Source: Lysobacter firmicutimachus
GTDB lineage: Bacteria; Pseudomonadota; Gammaproteobacteria; Xanthomonadales; Xanthomonadaceae
DNA: 64,000 nt
NCBI RefSeq assembly: GCF_037027445.1
Contig: NZ_JBANDL010000002.1
Span: 124,001-188,000 of the forward strand
Reading direction: 5' to 3'
A program made the translations under genes and the position numbers. Within the stretch, counting starts at the first letter, position 1. Every line of letters begins with the position of its first letter. The notes under the pieces are model-generated. The model searched no databases. It had not been told where the DNA came from and saw only the letters and a program-made list of their open reading frames with translations. This document shows, in pieces, positions 8,732 to 16,833 of this stretch.

Positions 8732-11214
8732 CCGTCCTGGCTCCACAGCACGTCCGGCGTCGCCAGTCCGCGCGTCGCGGCATATTCGGCCGGCGACAGC
8801 CATGTGGACGCCTTTCGCCCCGTCAGCCCGGTCGCAGCGGCCAAGACGTGCGCCCAAGTGCAGCGATTGGCGAACATCAGTCCGGGGGTGTCGAGCGTTC
8901 CGCCACGGTTTCGATAGCCCAGCGCCGCGGTCAGCGCCGGCCCGTCGTCGAGCCGGCGCAGCGCCCCCAGGAACGGTTCCGGGCGCATATGGGTCAAGAA
9001 CACGCGCGGCCGTCCGGGTGCGAACCAGTGCCGAACCGCCTCGTCGTCGTGAACATGCTCGAGTTCCTGTTCGTCGCGCGGCGTCCTGAACCGTCCGGGC
9101 TCCCCGAGATAGATCAGGTTCGCTCGCACGTCGTATGAGCGGAGCCGGCGCCAGGCTTTGACGATCTCGTCCAACTGATAGGCGCCGGTGGCCACAAGGT
9201 CGATCTCGGCGTCGGGCACGTGTTTCAGCAGCAAGGCGCCTTCGCTGAGCAGGGACTGCGACTGGTCGCCGTCCAGCAGGACGGGCAACTCGCGTTTGGG
9301 CACGACCAGGCCCACGATGCCGCCGTGCCCGGCGTAGGCCGCCTGCAATGCCGCCTGGGCGGCGTTGGCGTCGGGCGGAAACACGACGCGCACGGTGTCC
9401 TGCATCTCGCCGAGCAGGACTTCCGACAAGGTCGGGTCTTGGTGCGATTGTTCGTTCTTCGCGTTTTCCCAGGTATGCGAGGTCATCGCCAGCGGCACCG
9501 ACAACCACCCGGGCGGGCGCCCGGCCCTGCGCAATTGCCGTGCGAAGATCAGTTCCTGCCGTATCGCACCCAGCATTTTCACCGCGAATGCTTCGTAGGT
9601 GACGATCAAGTTGATGCCGCCCTTGTTGGCCAACGCCGCGCAGGCCACCGCTTCCTCGTTGAGCGCGGTGATGACGGCGCCGTCCTGGGCCTCGGCGATG
9701 CCGGCCTCGGGCGACTGCACGCGGTGCTTGAGCGCGTCGAGGGTGCGATCCAGGCGATTGCTGCGCAGCTCGTCGGGGTTGCCGACCCGGACCCGCAAGT
9801 GCGGGTTGGCTCGGACCACCGACACGAAGCACTCGTCGAGCGCGGCCATGGGCGAGACGCTCTCGCCGAGCGCGCGCCAGACGGGCGGCGGCAGTTCCGG
9901 AATCGGCACGCGACGCGTCGCCAGCGCGTGGTCGCGTTCGAGCGGACGTCCCTGCGAGCGATGATTGTTCAAGGCCACAATCGCCTGCCGCAACTCCGCC
10001 TCGGGAACTCGCAGATGCTTGCAGGCCGCATTGAAGAGGCCCCTGGAGGCCTCGTCCTTGGCTGGATTTCCCGGCAAGGGCAGATTATGCGCACGGTTGC
10101 TTCCGGCGCCGGGGAAACCGAAGCCCTTCGGCGCCTCGGCCATTCCATAGCGTATCGGCGCGCAGGTATCGAAGCCGGCGCTCGCGTAGGACGCGATCCG
10201 GGTCAGCTGCCGCAGTTCGATCTCGTGGATGCCCCAGGCGATGCTCGCCGGGTCGCGGCCGTCCAGCCCGACCGGCTCGAACCCGTTGAGGCGCAGGTGG
10301 GCGCGAAGCCAATGGCCGCCTCCTTGTTGCGCGATCTGGCTGCGCTGCTCGATGCGGCGGCCGTTCAAGATCATGATCGGAGCGATCAGCCCGCAGTCCT
10401 GCGGTCGCCACCATCGCGGCGCCCAGTCGCTGCCGCGCTGTTCCTCGAACGCGCCGTCGCTGAGAAAGGCTACGAGCCGCTCGCCGGGCAACGGGGCGTG
10501 AGCGTAGTGCAGTTCGGCGAAGCCCAGATAGCCGCCTTCCTGGAGGCTGCCGGCGGTGAAGGCATTGACGTGCGATCCCAGAGGCGACTGCGGATGCCCG
10601 TCCGGCCGGATTCGATACGAATAGAAGTCGCCGACGAAACGCGTGAGGCCGGCCTCGTCCCAGCGATAGCGCTCGGCGTGCTCGGCGCTCATGTTTCCGA
10701 CGATCAGGTTGACCGCATCGATCGCCGCCACGCAATGCCCCTGGCCCATCATCCAGGCGCGGGTATGCCCGGTCAGCGCGTCGAGGGCCAGGTAGGCGAC
10801 GTAAGCCGGCACCATGTTCAGCGATCCGCCGGTATGTCCCTCCGGACTGGGTTTGAAATCGGCGCCCGCCAGGTCCGAGCCGTCGAGCCTGACCCGAGCG
10901 GCGTACGTCATGTGGACGACCAGCCAGATCGCGGCGCTGGCCAGCCGATCGGCCGCCGCGAGGATTCGATAGCCCGATTCGGCGTCGGCAAGCGTCCCTT
11001 CCGCCCGCAACGATTCGACTAGCGCGTGAATGCGGACCTGGGTCAGCGGATCATGGACGATGACGCCGTACCCGGCGGCCCAGGCGGCGAAGGCCGGGTC
11101 GCTGCGTCGATACGCCGCTGCGACGGCGGCGATCTGCCGACGTTGGGGCGGGGCCAGATCCGAGCTGGCGGCACAGGCCCTGAGTACGTCGTCCGGGGTT
11201 TCGTCGTAGGTCAT
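8728..11214 (-). CDS. xfp: Xylulose-5-phosphate/fructose-6-phosphate phosphoketolase
   Basis: This 828-residue thiamine-diphosphate enzyme has the length and domain order of Xfp. The N-terminal domain carries PEGHTGGSLNMVPAYVAYLA and GQGHCVAA. The ThDP-binding segment includes LSDGAFEEQRGSDWAPRWW, and central and C-terminal domains follow. The reaction is xylulose-5-P (or fructose-6-P) plus phosphate to acetyl-P plus glyceraldehyde-3-P (or erythrose-4-P). The ATG at 11214 overlaps the upstream PRPP-synthetase-like stop (ATGA), and its own stop overlaps ackA, which implies translational coupling. Acetyl-P is handed to AckA to make ATP. Regulation is probably from the operator at 13721. Confidence 0.93.
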   Translation of the reverse strand: MTYDETPDDVLRACAASSDLAPPQRRQIAAVAAAYRRSDPAFAAWAAGYGVIVHDPLTQVRIHALVESLRAEGTLADAESGYRILAAADRLASAAIWLVVHMTYAARVRLDGSDLAGADFKPSPEGHTGGSLNMVPAYVAYLALDALTGHTRAWMMGQGHCVAAIDAVNLIVGNMSAEHAERYRWDEAGLTRFVGDFYSYRIRPDGHPQSPLGSHVNAFTAGSLQEGGYLGFAELHYAHAPLPGERLVAFLSDGAFEEQRGSDWAPRWWRPQDCGLIAPIMILNGRRIEQRSQIAQQGGGHWLRAHLRLNGFEPVGLDGRDPASIAWGIHEIELRQLTRIASYASAGFDTCAPIRYGMAEAPKGFGFPGAGSNRAHNLPLPGNPAKDEASRGLFNAACKHLRVPEAELRQAIVALNNHRSQGRPLERDHALATRRVPIPELPPPVWRALGESVSPMAALDECFVSVVRANPHLRVRVGNPDELRSNRLDRTLDALKHRVQSPEAGIAEAQDGAVITALNEEAVACAALANKGGINLIVTYEAFAVKMLGAIRQELIFARQLRRAGRPPGWLSVPLAMTSHTWENAKNEQSHQDPTLSEVLLGEMQDTVRVVFPPDANAAQAALQAAYAGHGGIVGLVVPKRELPVLLDGDQSQSLLSEGALLLKHVPDAEIDLVATGAYQLDEIVKAWRRLRSYDVRANLIYLGEPGRFRTPRDEQELEHVHDDEAVRHWFAPGRPRVFLTHMRPEPFLGALRRLDDGPALTAALGYRNRGGTLDTPGLMFANRCTWAHVLAAATGLTGRKASTWLSPAEYAATRGLATPDVLWSQDG

Positions 11215-12119
11215 GGCCCGATCTCGATGGACGTTGCGGCCAGGCGCGCGGCAACCGCCGCGGCGATCGGTTCGTCCAGCCGGATGGCGTTGCTGGAATG
11301 GGGAATGCTGTCGGTACTGACAACGAGGCCTGCGCCGGCCCGATACAGGGATTCGAACGCGTCGCCGACGAACAGCGGATGGATCACCACGCAAATCGCC
11401 GGTTCGCACCTGCCGTGCAGATGCTCGAGTACCGCGCACATGGTTTTTCCCGTGGAGACGATGTCGTCGACCAGGACCGGAGTGCGGCCGCGCAGCCTCC
11501 GAACGTCGGGCAGGCTGACTTCGACGTCCGTGGGCCCATGCCGTACCTTGCGCAGCAGCTCGTACGAAGCGCCCGCTGCGGATGCCATGCGCTCCACCCA
11601 CTGCGCACTCTCTTCATCCGGGCCGATCAGCAGCGGCTGTTCGACATGATCGCGAATCCAACCGGCGATCGGCGCGGCCGCGGAAACGCAATCGGCCGGT
11701 ATCCGGAACACGCGGCCCAGCGCCTTGATGCGGTGCAGATGCGGATCGACGGTGACCAGCCAGTCGACGCTCTCGTCGAGGAACCGCGCGAACGCCCTGG
11801 CGCTGACGGCTTCGCCGGGATGGAACCGGCGGTCCTGGCGCATGTAGGCGAGATAAGGGGCGACCAGGCCGACGCTGCGCGCGCCCAGCTCGCGGGCGGT
11901 ATCCGCCGCGAACCGCAACGCAAGCGCTTTGTCGTCGGGCCGGTTGAGGCTGGCGACCAGTACCACGTCGGCGCCGTCCACCGACGGGTCGATCGCTATC
12001 AGCGATTCGGCGTCGGGGAAGCGGGTCCACCGCAGCGTACCGACCCGGGCGCCCAGCCGCGTGGCCAAGGCGGTCGCCAAGGGCCCGTCGTCCGCCAGCG
12101 GCAACAATACGGCGCTCAT
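11211..12119 (-). CDS. prs: PRPP synthetase-like enzyme (ribose-phosphate diphosphokinase family)
   Basis: This 302-residue protein has the two phosphoribosyltransferase-fold halves of PRPP synthetase. Visible motifs are the ATP-site segment PYLAYMRQDRRFHPGE, the HLH-type VDPHLHRIKALG, and the PRPP/ribose-5-P loop VLVDDIVSTGKTM. It lacks much of the regulatory segment of housekeeping enzymes and is closer in layout to short archaeal-type Prs. The reaction links ribose-5-P plus ATP with PRPP plus AMP. Being sandwiched by ATGA overlaps between an AMP-phosphorylase-like gene and phosphoketolase suggests a catabolic or salvage role, not the housekeeping prs. The direction of the reaction in vivo is unknown. 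Confidence 0.85.
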   Translation of the reverse strand: MSAVLLPLADDGPLATALATRLGARVGTLRWTRFPDAESLIAIDPSVDGADVVLVASLNRPDDKALALRFAADTARELGARSVGLVAPYLAYMRQDRRFHPGEAVSARAFARFLDESVDWLVTVDPHLHRIKALGRVFRIPADCVSAAAPIAGWIRDHVEQPLLIGPDEESAQWVERMASAAGASYELLRKVRHGPTDVEVSLPDVRRLRGRTPVLVDDIVSTGKTMCAVLEHLHGRCEPAICVVIHPLFVGDAFESLYRAGAGLVVSTDSIPHSSNAIRLDEPIAAAVAARLAATSIEIGP

Positions 12120-13666
12120 TCCGGGCCGCTCCGGATCGCGAGGATATCCGCGTGGCCGGCGGCATAGTTCAGCGCATAGGCCAGTTCGCCTTCGGCCTCG
12201 GCATGGACCACGAACAACGGAGCTCCGGTGTCGATCGGGTCGCCTTCGCGCAGGGTGCAGACCACGCCAGCGGTCGGATCGTTCGGCGCGCCGGCCAATT
12301 TGGCGACCCTGGCCAGCAGGCGGTTGTTGATGCAGGCGACCCGCCCGGTCGTGGGGGATACGAACGCCCTGGCGAAACGCGCTTTGCCCGGTTCGCGAAA
12401 GCCGCCTTGCGCTTCGCAGATGGCCATGAACTTTTCCAATGCGGCGCCCGAATCCAGAGCCACCGTCGCCGCTTCCCGACCTCGCCCGGGGCGCGATTCC
12501 GGTAGCAGCTCCAATACCGCTCCGGCGATGTCCAGCGCCCGCTCGCGCAAATCGCGCGGCGCGTCGGGCGCACAGCGCAGCACCGCCAATACGTCCCGGG
12601 CTTCGAGTGCGGGACCGATGCCCCAGCCCACCGGTTGCCGACCGTCCGACAGGCGGATGCCGACCCGCAACCCCATCGCTTCGCCCACCAGCGTGAGTCG
12701 GCGGGCGATCGCATCGGCCGCGGCCGGTGTGCGGATCTTGGCCGTCGCGCCGACCGGAATGTCGATCAACACATGAGTCGAGCCGGCCGCCGCCTTCTTG
12801 GACAAGATACTGGCGACCATCTGTCCACCGCTGTCGATGTCGAGCGGGCGTTCGACCTGGATGAACATGTCGTCGGCCGGGCTCAGGCGTATCCGACCGC
12901 CCGACGCCAAGCAACCGCCTTCCCGCTCCACCACCCGGCGCAGTTCGCCCAGGTTGAGATCCACCGCGGTCATCGTCGCCATCACGTCGGCCGTGCCCGC
13001 CGGCGAGGTGATCGCGCGCGAGGATGTCTTGGGAATGCGATACCCCAGCGCCGCAACGATGGAGACGATGATCGGCGTAGTCCGGTTGCCGGGCAGGCCG
13101 CCGACGCAGTGCTTGTCCAGCACCGGCCCGGCGCCCCAATCCAGCCGGTCGCCCACCGCGACCATTGCCCGCGTCAGGGCGATGCATTCGTCCAGGTCCA
13201 TGCGGTCGCCGGCGCAAGCGGTCACGAAGGCCGCCAACTCGATGTCCGACAAGCGCGCCGCCAGCACGTCCCGCAGTACGGCGGCGAAGTCCTGCTCGCC
13301 GAGGCGGGCGCCGTAGACCTTGGCCCGCAACAGACTGCAGGATTCCGCTGGGTCGGCGTGCGCGAACTCGGCCAGGGCGCCGGGTTCGGGGCGCAAAGCC
13401 TGCCACGCGGCCTCGGACAGGGCGGCTTCGTGCGCGCCGAGCCAATCGCCCGTGACGACATTCAACACCGCTACCGTGTCGCGGCCGCCGCTGCCGATCC
13501 TGACCCGGGTCAGGGCGGCGAATCCCTCGGCTCGGCAAACCGGGCAATCCCTGTGCAGGTACAGCACCGGCTGCCGGTAGGTGTCGATGCCCGCCCTGCG
13601 CACGGGCAGTCGGACCGGCGCCTCCCACGGCGAAGCGGCAACGGGACGGGGGTCGATCGCGTGCAT
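12116..13666 (-). CDS. AMP phosphorylase-like member of the thymidine phosphorylase family
   Basis: This 516-residue protein has an N-terminal about-90-residue domain with HRDCPVC, then a nucleoside phosphorylase type II fold. The segments DKHCVGGLPGNRTTP and TSSRAITSPAGTADVM match archaeal AMP phosphorylase, not E. coli DeoA, which has SGRGLGHTGGTLDK there. The likely reaction is nucleoside monophosphate plus phosphate to ribose-1,5-bisphosphate plus base; thymidine phosphorolysis is the alternative annotation. It is the first gene of a four-gene operon whose junctions all overlap by four bases. The FNR-type operator at 13721 sits 55 bases upstream of its ATG with a TAGGTT -10 at proper spacing. 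No ribose-bisphosphate isomerase or RuBisCO gene is in the window. Confidence 0.82.
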   Translation of the reverse strand: MHAIDPRPVAASPWEAPVRLPVRRAGIDTYRQPVLYLHRDCPVCRAEGFAALTRVRIGSGGRDTVAVLNVVTGDWLGAHEAALSEAAWQALRPEPGALAEFAHADPAESCSLLRAKVYGARLGEQDFAAVLRDVLAARLSDIELAAFVTACAGDRMDLDECIALTRAMVAVGDRLDWGAGPVLDKHCVGGLPGNRTTPIIVSIVAALGYRIPKTSSRAITSPAGTADVMATMTAVDLNLGELRRVVEREGGCLASGGRIRLSPADDMFIQVERPLDIDSGGQMVASILSKKAAAGSTHVLIDIPVGATAKIRTPAAADAIARRLTLVGEAMGLRVGIRLSDGRQPVGWGIGPALEARDVLAVLRCAPDAPRDLRERALDIAGAVLELLPESRPGRGREAATVALDSGAALEKFMAICEAQGGFREPGKARFARAFVSPTTGRVACINNRLLARVAKLAGAPNDPTAGVVCTLREGDPIDTGAPLFVVHAEAEGELAYALNYAAGHADILAIRSGPE

Positions 13667-13720
13667 GAGGGCGCCGAGCGATGTTTTCGTCCGAACCTAC
13701 CCGCTTCGCGATCGCCGCCA

Positions 13721-13734
13721 TTGATCCTGATCAA
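13721..13734 (-). promoter_or_regulatory. FNR/ANR-type operator of the phosphoketolase operon
   Basis: TTGATCCTGATCAA is a perfect match to TTGAT-N4-ATCAA. On the minus strand a TAGGTT hexamer at 13699-13694 is 28-29 bases from the operator centre, as in FNR-activated class II promoters. The predicted transcript begins near 13688, leaving a leader of about 20 bases before the ATG. Confidence 0.82.
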
Positions 13735-13759
13735 CAACCGCGGTCGCAGCCAGGCCCGG

Positions 13760-13790
13760 CGAAAGCGGGGCCGAATGCGGCCCGCTTTCG
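13760..13790 (-). terminator. Hairpin after the SDR gene
   Basis: A perfect 10-base-pair stem (CGAAAGCGGG with CCCGCTTTCG) surrounds an 11-base loop 69 bases past the SDR stop. No T-tract follows on the minus strand, so it is at best a weak or factor-assisted terminator separating the SDR from the phosphoketolase operon. Confidence 0.4.
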
Positions 13791-13858
13791 AAGGAAGGCC
13801 TGGCCGAACCGCGGGGTCGCTTGCGCCCGCCGACCCCATGCGATTCGCCGGCGGGCCA

Positions 13859-14632
13859 TTACCGAGCGGTGTAGCCTCCATCGATCACCAGGCTCGCCCC
13901 GGTGACGAACTTGGACTCGTCCGAGGCCAGATAGACCACGGCCCAGGCGATGTCGTCCGTGTCGCCGACATGCCCCAGAGGGTGAAGCCGCCCGAGCTGC
14001 TCGCGGGCCTGATCCAGGTCGTCCACGCCATTGGCGCGCAGATGGTTCACTACCATGGGCGTCCAGATATAGCCGGGATGCACGCTGTTGACTCGAATCC
14101 GATTCGGCGCGTAGAGCAACGCGTCCGTTCGGCTCATCAGCGTGACCGCACCCTTCGACGCGTGATAGGGCGGTACGTCCGGGGCGCCGACCAAGCCGTA
14201 GATGGAAGACAAGTTGACGATGCTGCCCCGGCCGGCGCGCAGCATATGGGGAATCGCGTGCTTGGTGCACAGGAACACGCCTTTCACGTTCACTGCCTGG
14301 ACTTGGTCCCATTCTTCCTGGGTAATTTCGTGGGTCGGTTTGTTCACCCCCGATATGCCGGCATTGTTGATCAGCACATCGAGGCCGCCGAAGGTCTCGC
14401 CGACCGAGGCCATCGCATCCCGAACCGATCCCTCGTCGGTCACGTCGACGTGCCAGTAACGAACCTGGACTCCGCGGAATCGCAGCTCTTCCATCAGCGT
14501 ATGCCCGGGCTGATCCACGACATCGAACAACGCGACGTTCGCCCCCTCTTCGGCCAGGCGCCTGGCGCACGCGCACCCGATTCCCAGGCTGGCTCCGGTG
14601 ACGATGCAGACTTTGCCTTTGACGCGATTCAT
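13859..14632 (-). CDS. Short-chain dehydrogenase/reductase (SDR), classical type
   Basis: This 257-residue protein is a classical SDR: cofactor motif TGASLGIG, NNAG, catalytic Ser in NLSSIYG, and YHASK with the Tyr-Lys pair. The aspartate in ALFDVVD after beta-2 favours NAD(H). The C-terminal VTGASLVIDGGYTAR is typical of FabG- or cyclopentanol-dehydrogenase-like enzymes. The substrate is unknown. It starts 59 bases downstream of the CBS protein gene on the same strand and may be co-transcribed with it. A hairpin between it and the phosphoketolase operon suggests separate transcripts. Confidence 0.88.
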   Translation of the reverse strand: MNRVKGKVCIVTGASLGIGCACARRLAEEGANVALFDVVDQPGHTLMEELRFRGVQVRYWHVDVTDEGSVRDAMASVGETFGGLDVLINNAGISGVNKPTHEITQEEWDQVQAVNVKGVFLCTKHAIPHMLRAGRGSIVNLSSIYGLVGAPDVPPYHASKGAVTLMSRTDALLYAPNRIRVNSVHPGYIWTPMVVNHLRANGVDDLDQAREQLGRLHPLGHVGDTDDIAWAVVYLASDESKFVTGASLVIDGGYTAR

Positions 14633-14691
14633 GTCCGCTCCTGAAATTCGCGGCGAGACTGTGCCGCTCTGCGCGACGCCCCGCCAATCGG

Positions 14692-15141
14692 TCATTCGAA
14701 CGACTCGAGTTCGTGAACGCGCTCTCTCAACGTCATCTGACCCAGATCGCGCATTTGCGCCGACAAGGCCGCGTAAACGTCGTCGGCGGTGATGAGTCCG
14801 ATCGGACGGCCGGCGCCGCCGAGAACCGGAAGGCGGCGAACGCCGCTGGAGCGCATGATGTTGACAGCCTCCGCGATATCCTGGTCGTCGCGACAGATGA
14901 CGACGTCCCGGGTCATCGCATCGGCGACCGGAACCGCCTCGGCAGATGCCCCCATCGCCATCACCTTCAGCACCAGATCCCGGTCGGTCACCACCCCAAG
15001 CAAGACCGGTTCGCCGGCGAGCTCGTCGGCGACCAGCAAGGTAGCGACGTGGGCGTCTCGCATGATTTCGGCGGCTTCGCGGGCGGTCGTGCTGGGCCCG
15101 ATTACATGTATTGCCTGCCGGCATATGTCACGCACTCGCAT
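14692..15141 (-). CDS. Two-CBS-domain protein
   Basis: This 149-residue protein consists of one Bateman module. CBS1 covers about residues 7-65 (ending GVVTDRDLVLKVMA). CBS2 covers about residues 75-130 (GVRRLPVLGGAGRPIGLITADDV). Such stand-alone CBS pairs bind adenine nucleotides and are thought to sense energy charge. The ATG at 15141 has a GGGAGA ribosome-binding site; a longer in-frame start at 15237 lacks support. The neighbouring UspA, phosphoketolase and nuclease genes are typical companions in oxygen-limitation islands. I saw no FNR-type box directly upstream. Confidence 0.88.
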   Translation of the reverse strand: MRVRDICRQAIHVIGPSTTAREAAEIMRDAHVATLLVADELAGEPVLLGVVTDRDLVLKVMAMGASAEAVPVADAMTRDVVICRDDQDIAEAVNIMRSSGVRRLPVLGGAGRPIGLITADDVYAALSAQMRDLGQMTLRERVHELESFE

Positions 15142-15280
15142 AGCAAATCTCCCGATCGCCGCTACCGAGCCAAAGGACGCGGCCGATTCGTCCTGGATGC
15201 GCCAGCGCGACGACGACCCGGCACACCTTCGGCGCACGGCGCCATGGCGCGATACCGTTGCTTGCGCTCCATCGGCGTGC

Positions 15281-16711
15281 CTAATCGATCGCGAGCGTAG
15301 TGACCGGCTCGGCCTGGGGCGAATTCAGGTCGACCGAAGCGCCGAATTCGGGGACGAAAGCCCTCCAGCCCAGCTCGCGTTCGATGCGTATCCGCAGCCG
15401 ATCGGCTGCCTGGGGCTCGCCGTGGGTGACGAACACACCGCGAGGCGCGGCCTTCATCGTAGCGAGCCAAGCGACGATTTCCGAGGCGTCGGCATGCGCC
15501 GAGGCCGATTCGAGTTGAAGCACCTGTGCCCTGACCGCTACCTCCTGCCCGTAAATACGCACGTACTTGGCCCCTTCGGCCAGCAGAGCGCCACGCGTGC
15601 CGCCGGCCTGATATCCGCACAGCACGATTGCATTGTTGGGGTCCGGCGCGAATGCGATCAGATGATGCAGCACGCGCCCGCCCGTCGCCATTCCGCTCGC
15701 CGATACGATGACCATCGGCTCTTTGCGGCGGTTGAGCTCTTTCGACTCCTCCGGACTGTTCACGATATGCGTGTTCCTGCGCATACGGTCCAAGTCCGCG
15801 GCGTTGAGCCGAAGATGCTGCGGATACTGTGCGTACAACGCAGTGGCGTCGGTGGCCATCGGGCTGTTCAAATACACCGGAGCGGGCGGCAAATCGCCGG
15901 CGTCCTGCAATTCGGCAAGCGTGTGAAGCAGCGACTGGGCGCGCCCCACCGTAAATGCCGGAATCACGGCGACGCCCCCGCGTTGCAGCACCGGGAGCAG
16001 GGCCGTACGAAGCTCCTGACGCAAGTCCACGGCCGGATGCTCGCGGTCTCCGTAAGTCGATTCGGTGACCACCCAGTCGGTGCGATCCAGCGGCTGTGGA
16101 GCGTTCATCACAGCGTCGCAGGGGCGGCCGATGTCGCCGCTGAAAGTGATTCGTACGCCGCGATACTCCAAGCTCACCGCCGCCGCCCCCAGGATGTGGC
16201 CTTGACTCCTGAAGCTGGCTTTCAGTCCAGCGGCCGGCTCGAAAGGGTGTTCGAACTCGACGGTTCGCATCAGGCGCAAACAGGCGAGCGCGGCCGCCTC
16301 GTCGTAAAGCGGTACCGCCGGACGGTGCTTGGTGGTCTGTTTGCGATTGGCGTAGCTCGCCTCTTCCGCCAATAAACGGGCCGAGTCCGGCAGCAGTATG
16401 CCGCACAAGCGCCGGGTGGCTGGCGTGCACCAGATCGCGCCCTTGAACCCCTCATTCACCAAGCGCGGGAGATAGCCGCTGTGATCCAGGTGCGCATGTG
16501 TCAGGACAACGGAGTCGATCGAAGCGGGCTCTACCGGCAAGCGTGCCCAGTTCCTGAGCCTGAGCGCTTTGTAGCCTTGAAAAAGGCCACAGTCGACCAA
16601 AATGCGCTGCTGGCCGGCGTCGATGAGATAGCGGGACCCGGTCACCGTTTGTGTCGCGCCCAGAAATGTCAGGCGGAAACGGGCGTCGGGTGGGTTGGAG
16701 GTCGCTTCCAT
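15281..16711 (-). CDS. Beta-CASP metallo-beta-lactamase-fold ribonuclease (Ysh1/CPSF73-like)
   Basis: This 476-residue protein has the metal-binding motif HAHLDH at residues 72-77, further motifs GHILGAA, FSGDIG and TESTYGDREH, and the beta-CASP domain with GMATGGR. The C-terminal RMMBL part includes SAHADASEI and FVTHGEP. It fits the bacterial branch of CPSF73-like exonucleases/endonucleases that act on RNA. The ATG at 16711 is chosen because the fold begins just after it; an in-frame start at 16864 overlaps the operator. An FNR-type operator lies 109 bases upstream. In related organisms this gene type sits in phosphoketolase/UspA stress clusters; the role there is unproved. Confidence 0.9.
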   Translation of the reverse strand: MEATSNPPDARFRLTFLGATQTVTGSRYLIDAGQQRILVDCGLFQGYKALRLRNWARLPVEPASIDSVVLTHAHLDHSGYLPRLVNEGFKGAIWCTPATRRLCGILLPDSARLLAEEASYANRKQTTKHRPAVPLYDEAAALACLRLMRTVEFEHPFEPAAGLKASFRSQGHILGAAAVSLEYRGVRITFSGDIGRPCDAVMNAPQPLDRTDWVVTESTYGDREHPAVDLRQELRTALLPVLQRGGVAVIPAFTVGRAQSLLHTLAELQDAGDLPPAPVYLNSPMATDATALYAQYPQHLRLNAADLDRMRRNTHIVNSPEESKELNRRKEPMVIVSASGMATGGRVLHHLIAFAPDPNNAIVLCGYQAGGTRGALLAEGAKYVRIYGQEVAVRAQVLQLESASAHADASEIVAWLATMKAAPRGVFVTHGEPQAADRLRIRIERELGWRAFVPEFGASVDLNSPQAEPVTTLAID

Positions 16712-16819
16712 AGGGATTCTTCCCAGGCGGCTGAGGCACCAGCGATTCCGGAGGCCGACCGGATACCGCGGGCCTTTTGAATGCCACCACCACTTAGCTC
16801 GTTCCCGTTGGGGGCGGGC

Positions 16820-16833
16820 TTGATCCAGATCAA
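16820..16833 (-). promoter_or_regulatory. FNR/ANR-type operator of the beta-CASP nuclease gene
   Basis: TTGATCCAGATCAA is a perfect TTGAT-N4-ATCAA palindrome. On the minus strand TAAGTG at 16796-16791 is about 30 bases from the operator centre and could serve as the -10. This predicts a leader of about 75 bases. Confidence 0.8.

Noticed and set aside
13760..13790. Strong rho-independent terminator between SDR and the phosphoketolase operon
   Set aside because: The stem is good but has no T-run on the minus strand, so only a low-confidence hairpin is listed.
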